A stretch of DNA of 32,843 nucleotides from JAVXAG01 sp040307645 (GTDB taxonomy: Bacteria > Bacillota > Clostridia > Peptostreptococcales > Anaerovoracaceae), in NCBI GenBank assembly GCA_040307645.1, contig JAWRJF010000052.1, positions 1 through 32,843 of the forward strand, given 5' to 3'. Shown here piece after piece: positions 1 to 5,832 of this stretch. The notes under the pieces were generated by a model. The model searched no databases. It was not told the DNA's origin and saw only the letters and a program-made list of their open reading frames with translations. Position 1 is the first letter of the stretch. Each line of letters begins with the position of its first letter. Both the position numbers and the translations under genes were made by a program.

Positions 1-105
1 CTTGGTACAGGAAGTGGAATTCCCCTTCATAGTAATAATTACAATTTTGACGAAAAAGTTCTGCTAGATGGCATAAAACTTTTCGAATCACTATCACTTA
101 AATAA
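1..105 (+). CDS. C-terminal fragment of an M20-type amidohydrolase/peptidase (5' truncated)
   Basis: Frame 1 is open from the window edge and encodes 34 residues before TAA at 103-105. The fragment contains GIPLHSNNYNFDEKVL, which resembles the extreme C-terminus of M20D amidohydrolases. In those proteins a conserved His-Ser follows the last beta strand and a Phe-Asp/Asn-Glu segment leads into the terminal helix. The gene begins outside the window, so neither substrate nor start can be given. It converges on xpt, and the two share the terminator that follows. The family call rests on a short stretch. Confidence 0.5.
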   Translation, partial: LGTGSGIPLHSNNYNFDEKVLLDGIKLFESLSLK

Positions 106-148
106 AATAAAGAGTTGAGAACTTTCAATCTGTCTCAACTCTTTATTT
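105..148. terminator. Bidirectional intrinsic terminator
   Basis: A perfect 16-bp inverted repeat pairs 105-120 with 133-148 around a 12-nt loop. T-rich sequence follows on both strands. It lies between the convergent amidohydrolase fragment and xpt and can serve both. Confidence 0.85.
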
Positions 149-159
149 CTTTACCTTAA

Positions 160-735
160 TTATTCAAATTCAATACAACCAGTCTTGTCATCCATGGACT
201 TTACAATTGCTAAAGACTCCAGTTGATAACCCATGTCTCTTATTATCTTGCCTCCCTGTTGAAAACCTTTTTCAACAGCAATGCCAATACCTGCGACTCT
301 AGCCCCTGCAGCTTCAACTATTTGGATAAGCCCTCTTAAAGCACAGCCATTTGCTAGGAAATCATCAATTATTAAAACTTCATCTTCATAGGATAAAAAT
401 TTTTTTGATACAATTACTTTGTTTATAGTCTTATGAGTAAATGATTCCACTTCAGATGCATATACCTCACCATCAATATTGATGCTCTTTGATTTTTTCG
501 CGAAGACAACCGGTACATTAAAATGTTGAGCTACTATGCAAGCAATTCCTATTCCTGAAGCCTCTATAGTGAGTATTTTATTAATTTTCTTGCTTGCGAA
601 ACGCTTTTTAAATTCTTCACCCATTTCATTAAAAAGATCAATGTCCATTTGGTGATTAATAAAACTATCAACTTTAAGTACATTTCCTGGTCTAACTATT
701 CCATCCTCAATAATTCTTTTTTCTAAAAAGTTCAT
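160..735 (-). CDS. xpt: Xanthine phosphoribosyltransferase
   Basis: The 191-residue protein is close to the usual length of Xpt, which transfers phosphoribose from PRPP to xanthine to give XMP in cytoplasmic purine salvage. The PRPP-binding motif is clear as VLIIDDFLANGCA near residues 119-131. The N-terminus MNFLEKRIIEDGIVRPGNVLKVDSFINHQ also has the typical Xpt form. The ATG at 735 is preceded by GGAGAA at a good distance. A TATAAT on the minus strand (776-771) would give a leader of only about 30 nt. I found no purine-riboswitch core upstream, unlike the well-known Bacillus subtilis xpt. The gene stands alone, convergent with the gene to its left, and backs onto the DnaA-box region. Confidence 0.93.
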   Translation of the reverse strand: MNFLEKRIIEDGIVRPGNVLKVDSFINHQMDIDLFNEMGEEFKKRFASKKINKILTIEASGIGIACIVAQHFNVPVVFAKKSKSINIDGEVYASEVESFTHKTINKVIVSKKFLSYEDEVLIIDDFLANGCALRGLIQIVEAAGARVAGIGIAVEKGFQQGGKIIRDMGYQLESLAIVKSMDDKTGCIEFE

Positions 736-799
736 AAATATTCTCCATTTTTTTTAATAAATCGTTATATATTATAATATCACTTTTTTTAATATATTT

Positions 800-1002
800 C
801 ACTATCTTTATCCACATTACTGAATCCCCTATTTTTAGAGGGTTAGACAAGTTATGCACATATTTTTTTGCATTGTATACAATTTTATCCTAGTATGTAT
901 GTGGATAATTAAAATCCATATAACCCTTGCAATTACTTATTGATATGGTTAATATAATTTGTCAAGGGGTGAGTTATCCACATATTTTTTGCTTTATCCA
1001 CT
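800..1002. repeat. DnaA-box array, unit A
   Basis: Unit A carries TTATCCACA at 808-816 (+), TTATGCACA at 852-860 (+), TTATCCACA at 900-908 (minus strand) and TTATCCACA at 974-982 (+). An additional near-box, TTATCCACT, is at 994-1002. TTATCCACA is the bacterial DnaA-box consensus. A 12-bp perfect palindrome, ATTGTATACAAT, lies at 872-883. Every element except the 994 near-box recurs exactly 344 bp downstream in unit B. The strongest similarity runs from 841 to 996 without gaps. Binding of DnaA is inferred from the sequence. Confidence 0.8.
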
Positions 1003-1143
1003 TAATATCTAAATAAAGAAAACTTTATTATTAATCAGTTAATTGATAATAAAAACTATTATTAATCATAGATGGAAAATACTTAAATATAATGTAAAGT
1101 ATTTACATCGCATTTTCTATTTTCAGATTTTTTCGACATTTTT

Positions 1144-1340
1144 CTTCATGATTGTCCACAACTCAACATCCTTTAAATTTTAAGGCTTACACAAGTTATG
1201 CACAACTTTTTCAAGATTGTATACAATTTTATCCTAGTATGCTTGTGGATAACTTAAATCTATGTATACCTTGCAATTACACATTGATAGGCCTTTATTT
1301 TTTTGTCAAGGGGTGAGTTATCCACATATTTTTTGCTTAT
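1144..1340. repeat. DnaA-box array, unit B
   Basis: Unit B is the gap-free second copy of unit A at a constant offset of 344 bp. Its boxes are TTGTCCACA at 1152-1160 (one mismatch), TTATGCACA at 1196-1204, TTATCCACA on the minus strand at 1244-1252 and TTATCCACA at 1318-1326. The palindrome ATTGTATACAAT is at 1216-1227. The 34 nt at 1305-1338 are identical to 961-994. An AT-rich tract follows to about 1410. Box position and orientation are kept while the sequence between boxes has drifted, which suggests selection on the boxes. Confidence 0.8.
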
Positions 1341-1414
1341 AGCAAATAATATAACAAATATTTTTCAAATCTTACAATATCAGACCGAAATTAAAATAAA
1401 ATGGCCTGAATCTA

Positions 1415-1442
1415 TTGACATTTTTTAAAAAAGTAATAAACT
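1415..1442 (+). promoter_or_regulatory. Candidate htpG promoter
   Basis: TTGACA at 1415-1420 is a perfect -35. A weak -10, TAAACT at 1437-1442, follows at 16 bp and would place the start of transcription just before the CIRCE element. A second TATAAT at 1496-1501 lacks a good -35 at the right distance. The exact start is uncertain. Confidence 0.5.
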
Positions 1443-1452
1443 GTTTATATGA

Positions 1453-1479
1453 TTAGCACTCGATAAATTAGAGTGCTAA
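1453..1479. promoter_or_regulatory. CIRCE operator (HrcA binding site)
   Basis: TTAGCACTC (1453-1461), nine intervening bases, then GAGTGCTAA (1471-1479) is an exact match to the CIRCE consensus bound by the heat-shock repressor HrcA. It lies 47 bp upstream of the htpG start, between the candidate promoter and the ribosome binding site. Confidence 0.96.
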
Positions 1480-1526
1480 CAGATTGATAGTCTAATATAA
1501 TACATACATTATTTAGGGGGTAAATT

Positions 1527-3446
1527 ATGGCAAAAAAACAATTTAAAGCTGAATCTAAAAAACTTTTAGACTTAATGATTAACTCTATTTACACACACAA
1601 GGAAATATTTCTTCGAGAACTTATTTCTAATGCTAGTGATGCACTTGACAAACTTTATTACCAAAGTCTAGAATCTAAAGAATCTGGTATAAAGCGTTCA
1701 GATTTCCTTATCAATATCGATATTAATAAGGATAATAGGACTTTGACACTTACAGATAATGGAATTGGTATGACAAAAGAAGAGCTTGAAAATAATCTTG
1801 GTACAATCGCAAAAAGTGGTAGTCTTGCTTTCAAACAATCTAAAGGAGATAACGATAAAAAAAATAAAGACATAGATATTATCGGACAATTCGGTGTTGG
1901 TTTCTACTCTGCATTTATGGTTGCTGATAAAGTAACAGTAACAAGTAAGGCTTATGGCAGTACTGAAAGTTACAGATGGGAATCTACTGGTGCTGATGGC
2001 TATACTATTACTGAAAGTGAAAAAGACTCCTTTGGTACAGAAATAATTCTTCATATAAAAGAAGATACAGATGAAGAAAATTATTCAAAGTATCTTGAAG
2101 AATACACTATTAAAGGACTAATCAAAAAATACTCTGATTACATAAGATATCCAATAAAAATGATGGTTGAAAAACATAGACCTATAGAAAATAATAATAG
2201 TGATGAAGAAAATAAAGAACCATCATATGAAACGTATAAAGAACTAGAAACATTAAATTCTATGGAACCAATCTGGAAAAAGCAAAAAAGTAAAGTGAAA
2301 CCAGAGGAATATAATGAGTATTATAAGAGCAAATTTGGGGATTTCTTAGACCCATCAAAGGTCATAAGGACTAGCGTCGAAGGTGTTTCTAGCTATACTG
2401 CCCTGCTTTTTATACCAGGACATGCTCCATATGATTATTATACTAAAACATATGAAAAAGGCCTTCAACTATATTCTAGTGGTGTAATGATTATGGAAAA
2501 ATGCCAGGATCTTCTACCTGACCATTTTAACTTTGTTAAAGGACTTGTAGACTCCCAAGATCTATCATTAAATATCTCAAGAGAATTATTACAGCATGAT
2601 AGACAGTTAAAGAATATTGCTAAAAACTTAGAGAAAAAAATCCACAAGGAACTGTTAGAATTCCTAAAAAATGACAGGGAAAAATACGAAGAGTTCTTTA
2701 ATAATTTTGGAAAAAATTTAAAATTCGGCATATATGAAAACTTTGGAATGCACAGAGACGTTTTACAAGACCTTATTTTGTTCTACTCATCCATAGAAAA
2801 GAAAATGATCTCTCTAGACGAATATATAGCAAAGATGGGAGAAGAACAGAAATTCATATATTATGCATCAGGGGAATCAGTAGAAAAAATTGATATGCTT
2901 CCACAAACAGAAATAATAAAAGATAAAGGTTACGAAATCCTATATTTGACAGATGATATAGATGAATTTGTCCTTCAAGTACTTCATAGCTATAAAGAAA
3001 AGGAGTTCAAATCAGTATCAGCCGAAGATATAGAACTTGAAGAAACAAAAGAACAGCAAGAAGAAATTAAAAAGCAACAAGAAGATAATAAAGATCTACT
3101 GGATTTCATAAAAGAAAGTTTAGGAAATAAAGTCACAGAGGTAAAACTTTCTCCAAGACTAAAGAGTAATGCTGTTTGCCTAACTGCTAAAGGTGATCTT
3201 TCTCTTGAAATGGAAAAGGTGTTAAACGCAATGCCTGTTAACGAAGGTATTAAGGCGGAAAAAATCTTAGAACTAAATCCTAACCACAAGGTAATGGAAG
3301 TTTTAAAACAATCATATCTAGAAGATAAAGAGATGGTAAAAACATATGCAAGCCTATTATATAATCAAGCTTTGTTAATATCTGGTCTTACAATAGATGA
3401 CCCTATTGCATTTGGGGCAGATATCTGCAAATTGATTACAAAATAA
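1527..3446 (+). CDS. htpG: Hsp90-family molecular chaperone HtpG
   Basis: The 639-residue protein is an ATP-dependent cytosolic chaperone of the Hsp90 family, full length for bacterial HtpG. The GHKL ATPase motifs are intact: ELISNASDAL (residues 31-40), DNGIGM near 77 and GQFGVGFYSAFMV near 120. The middle domain carries the expected SLNISRELLQ segment with its catalytic-loop arginine. The C-terminal dimerisation domain is complete, and there is no eukaryotic MEEVD tail, as usual. The ATG follows AGGGGG at 1515-1520. A perfect CIRCE element upstream indicates HrcA control, which is more often seen on groESL and dnaK operons. It is monocistronic, with a terminator just after it. Confidence 0.98.
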   Translation: MAKKQFKAESKKLLDLMINSIYTHKEIFLRELISNASDALDKLYYQSLESKESGIKRSDFLINIDINKDNRTLTLTDNGIGMTKEELENNLGTIAKSGSLAFKQSKGDNDKKNKDIDIIGQFGVGFYSAFMVADKVTVTSKAYGSTESYRWESTGADGYTITESEKDSFGTEIILHIKEDTDEENYSKYLEEYTIKGLIKKYSDYIRYPIKMMVEKHRPIENNNSDEENKEPSYETYKELETLNSMEPIWKKQKSKVKPEEYNEYYKSKFGDFLDPSKVIRTSVEGVSSYTALLFIPGHAPYDYYTKTYEKGLQLYSSGVMIMEKCQDLLPDHFNFVKGLVDSQDLSLNISRELLQHDRQLKNIAKNLEKKIHKELLEFLKNDREKYEEFFNNFGKNLKFGIYENFGMHRDVLQDLILFYSSIEKKMISLDEYIAKMGEEQKFIYYASGESVEKIDMLPQTEIIKDKGYEILYLTDDIDEFVLQVLHSYKEKEFKSVSAEDIELEETKEQQEEIKKQQEDNKDLLDFIKESLGNKVTEVKLSPRLKSNAVCLTAKGDLSLEMEKVLNAMPVNEGIKAEKILELNPNHKVMEVLKQSYLEDKEMVKTYASLLYNQALLISGLTIDDPIAFGADICKLITK

Positions 3447-3477
3447 ATCCCAGAAAAATTTAGAAATAGTCTCTTAA

Positions 3478-3516
3478 TAAAAAAAGGGGTAGAACCTAGA
3501 TTCTACTCCCTTTTTA
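3478..3516. terminator. Bidirectional intrinsic terminator
   Basis: An A-run plus GGGGTAGAA (up to 3494) pairs with TTCTACTCCC plus a T-run (3501-3515), with one G-T pair and one bulged C. It lies between the convergent htpG and M18 peptidase genes. Confidence 0.85.
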
Positions 3517-3534
3517 ATTGAAAATTTCTAAGTG

Positions 3535-4914
3535 TTATGCCTCTTTTAAAAATGCTACATAACTTTTTTTGGCCTCGTAAATATCAGCCTTACTTGCGAC
3601 TTCATATGGTGCGTGCATATTTAAAATGGCAACCCCACAATCCACGACTTCCATCCCGTAAAGAGACAATATATATGCAATTGTTCCACCACCACCAACA
3701 TCTACTTTTCCAAGTTCTGCTGATTGGAATATTACATTATGTTTATGCATTATATTTCTAATTTGGCCAAGGTATTCAGCATTAGCATCATTTGAACCAC
3801 TCTTTCCTCTAGCCCCTGTGAATTTACTAAATACAACACCCTTTCCCATTTGTGAAGAATTTTTCTTTTCAAAAGCACTAGCAAATGAAGGATCATAAGC
3901 TGCATTTACATCAGAAGAAAGCATTTTGCTTCTTGCAAGAGCTCTTCTTAAGGTAAGCTCAGAATATTGACCCATTGCATTAAGTATCTCAGCAACTGTA
4001 TTCTCAAAGAACTTAGACTGCATTCCAGTAGCTCCTACACTACCTATCTCCTCTTTATCTACAAGAAGTGTACATGAAGTTTTTTGGGGATTTTCTACCT
4101 GAAGCATTGCAACAAGTGAAGTGTATGCACAAATCCTGTCATCCTGACCATAGGACATAATCATGCTCCTATCAATCCCTGCATCCTTGGCTTTACCTGC
4201 TGGTACCACTTCTAGTTCTGCAGACCAAAAATCATCTTCTTCAATATCATATTTTTCTTTAATTAATTTTAAAATATTAGCTTTTACTGCATCCTTTTCT
4301 TCATCCTTTAAAGGCTTACTCCCTACTATAATATCCAGTTGCTCACCTTCAATTACAACAGAAGCTTTCTTCTCTAATTGTTTACCGGAAAGATGTACCA
4401 ATAGATCCGAAACAAATACTACAGGGTCATTTTCTTCTTCTCCTATTACAATATTAACAAGTTTACCATCTTTTTTCGCAACTACTCCATGAATTGCAAG
4501 AGGAATTGTAACCCACTGGTATTTTTTTATTCCACCATAATAATGTGTATCTAAAAAAGCTATATCCGTATCCTCATATAATGGGTTTTGTTTTATATCC
4601 ATTCTTGGAGAATCAATATGTGCTCCAAGAATATTCATGCCCATTTCTATTGGTTCTTCTCCGATATTAAAAAGCGCAATTGCTTTCTTCATATATGAAG
4701 AATAAATTTTATCTCCTTTTTTTATCTTTCTTCCAGAGCTAATAATTTCATCTAAATCTATATAACCATGCTCTCTTGCCTGATTTATGATTTCTGAAAC
4801 ACATTCTCTCTCAGTTTTTCCTCTATTTAAAAATGTTTTATATCCACTACACAGTTCTTCTAACTGCTCTAAATCTTTTTCGTTATATGTATTCCATGCA
4901 TTTATGTCTTTCAC
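3535..4914 (-). CDS. M18-family aminopeptidase (aspartyl aminopeptidase type)
   Basis: The 459-residue protein fits the M18 metallo-aminopeptidases, which remove N-terminal (often acidic) residues using two cytoplasmic zinc ions. Visible family features are the metal-binding HIDSPR segment, VDKEEIGSVGATGM with the catalytic Glu pair, SSDVNAAYDP, the glycine-rich GGGGTIAYI and the C-terminal HAPYEVASK with its metal-ligand His. The gene follows the peroxiredoxin with a 2-nt gap, so the two are very probably co-transcribed. Its stop lies next to the htpG terminator. Substrate preference cannot be read from the sequence. Confidence 0.93.
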   Translation of the reverse strand: MKDINAWNTYNEKDLEQLEELCSGYKTFLNRGKTERECVSEIINQAREHGYIDLDEIISSGRKIKKGDKIYSSYMKKAIALFNIGEEPIEMGMNILGAHIDSPRMDIKQNPLYEDTDIAFLDTHYYGGIKKYQWVTIPLAIHGVVAKKDGKLVNIVIGEEENDPVVFVSDLLVHLSGKQLEKKASVVIEGEQLDIIVGSKPLKDEEKDAVKANILKLIKEKYDIEEDDFWSAELEVVPAGKAKDAGIDRSMIMSYGQDDRICAYTSLVAMLQVENPQKTSCTLLVDKEEIGSVGATGMQSKFFENTVAEILNAMGQYSELTLRRALARSKMLSSDVNAAYDPSFASAFEKKNSSQMGKGVVFSKFTGARGKSGSNDANAEYLGQIRNIMHKHNVIFQSAELGKVDVGGGGTIAYILSLYGMEVVDCGVAILNMHAPYEVASKADIYEAKKSYVAFLKEA

Positions 4915-4916
4915 TT

Positions 4917-5390
4917 CTAGTTCTCCTTTTCATTTAGATATGCTAATATTTCCTCTGCATTTGTATCTGGCTTAACTTTAGGCATAGCTTTATCTATGAT
5001 TCCATTTTCATCAATTATATAGGTGGATCTTACCACTCCCATTGATACTTTTCCATAAAGTTTCTTTTCCTTCCAAACATCATATGCTTCTATTACCTTA
5101 TGTTCCGGGTCAGATAACAGAATGAAAGGTAAGTTATATTTTTCGGCAAATTTTTTATGAGAAGCAACGCTGTCTTTACTTATACCAATAACCACAACAT
5201 CCTTTGTTTTAAACGCCTGGTATGCTCCTGCAAAAGCACATGCCTGCTTAGTACATCCCGGAGTATTATCTTTAGGATAAAAATATAATACAACCTTCTT
5301 TCCTCTAAAGTCTGATAGAGAAATCTGATCCCCTTCTTTATCCGAAAGAGTAAAATCTGGTGCTAAAGTTTTTTCTTCCAACATTGTCAT
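4917..5390 (-). CDS. bcp: Thiol peroxidase, Bcp/PrxQ-type peroxiredoxin
   Basis: The 157-residue protein reduces hydroperoxides in the cytoplasm using thioredoxin-type reductants. The FYPKDNTPGCTKQAC segment holds the peroxidatic Cys46 in the Pro-Gly-Cys-Thr context. Cys51 sits four residues later, as in BCP proteins that form an intramolecular disulfide. The ATG at 5390 is preceded by AAGGAG; a second ATG two codons later is less likely. It is the first gene of a two-gene unit with the M18 peptidase, driven by a good promoter at 5416-5444. Confidence 0.95.
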   Translation of the reverse strand: MTMLEEKTLAPDFTLSDKEGDQISLSDFRGKKVVLYFYPKDNTPGCTKQACAFAGAYQAFKTKDVVVIGISKDSVASHKKFAEKYNLPFILLSDPEHKVIEAYDVWKEKKLYGKVSMGVVRSTYIIDENGIIDKAMPKVKPDTNAEEILAYLNEKEN

Positions 5391-5415
5391 ATCTCCTTAA
5401 ATATAATATATATAC

Positions 5416-5444
5416 ATTATACTACATTTTTTCTTTGGTTCCAA
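5416..5444 (-). promoter_or_regulatory. Sigma-A-type promoter of bcp
   Basis: On the minus strand, TTGGAA (5444-5439) is separated by 17 bp from TATAAT (5421-5416). The AAGGAG and ATG of bcp follow within about 30 bp. Confidence 0.75.
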
Positions 5445-5513
5445 TATGGTTATATTTTAGTAAGATAGGGTATTAATATAAAAAGGTACAACTTGTTTTT
5501 CAGGTTTTACCTA

Positions 5514-5534
5514 GTGCAACCTTTATTTTTGCAC
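5514..5534. promoter_or_regulatory. Inverted repeat upstream of the BFD-like gene
   Basis: GTGCAA (5514-5519) and TTGCAC (5529-5534) form a 6-bp inverted repeat with a 9-nt spacer, 34 bp before the start codon. It could be an operator or a small leader hairpin. There is no direct support for either. Confidence 0.3.
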
Positions 5535-5567
5535 CAACCAATTTTTATACGTAGTAAGGAGGACAAG

Positions 5568-5765
5568 ATGGATAAGACATCAAGAGAATATGAGATTTGT
5601 GCTTGTAAAAAAGTTACTCGCGGTCAGGTTGAGGACTTTCTAAGAGAAACAGGAATCGATAATCTTAAGGATCTATGCACTGAAGCCGATATTGGAAATG
5701 TCTGTGGTGGTTGTAGAGAAGATCTGGATAATTTAATTACAGAAATTCTTGAAGAAAACAAATAA
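5568..5765 (+). CDS. Stand-alone BFD-like [2Fe-2S] protein
   Basis: The 65-residue protein matches the [2Fe-2S] fold of bacterioferritin-associated ferredoxin and of the BFD domains in larger oxidoreductases. Cys11 and Cys13 (CAC) and Cys46 and Cys49 (CGGC) give the CXC-X32-CXXC spacing of the family. An extra Cys37 lies between them. The ATG at 5568 is preceded by a full AAGGAGG at 5556-5562. A longer in-frame reading from 5493 has no binding site and adds an unrelated hydrophobic leader, so it was discarded. No bacterioferritin gene is nearby, so the partner is unknown. Confidence 0.85.
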   Translation: MDKTSREYEICACKKVTRGQVEDFLRETGIDNLKDLCTEADIGNVCGGCREDLDNLITEILEENK

Positions 5766-5793
5766 ATTGTTTAGGCCTAAATATTATTATAAT

Positions 5794-5832
5794 ATAAAAG
5801 TGCAGCATGACTTTTAAATGCTGCACTTTTAT
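5794..5832. terminator. Bidirectional intrinsic terminator
   Basis: A perfect 15-bp inverted repeat pairs 5794-5808 with 5818-5832 around a 9-nt loop, with A/T-rich flanks. It serves the BFD-like gene and overlaps the last codons of the convergent GTPase-ribonuclease gene. Confidence 0.9.

Larger units (their letters stand above)
736..1526. other. 790-bp gene-free region between xpt and htpG
   Basis: No convincing ORF lies here. The stretch holds the xpt promoter side (about 740-800), two tandem copies of a four-box DnaA-box array (about 800-1340), AT-rich DNA around 1003-1140 and 1327-1410, and the htpG promoter/CIRCE region (1415-1520). The array units are described separately. Confidence 0.9.

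Noticed and set aside
736..800. Purine riboswitch upstream of xpt
   Set aside because: The likely leader is only about 30 nt and no purine-aptamer core is visible.
736..1500. Main chromosomal origin oriC
   Set aside because: The DnaA-box arrays are origin-like, but dnaA, dnaN and rpmH are absent and most genes to the right run toward the arrays, opposite to the usual leading-strand bias. Not excluded without genome-wide skew.
1658..2731. Long minus-strand ORFs inside htpG and similar antisense ORFs elsewhere
   Set aside because: They are shadows of strongly conserved genes, without binding sites or recognisable products.
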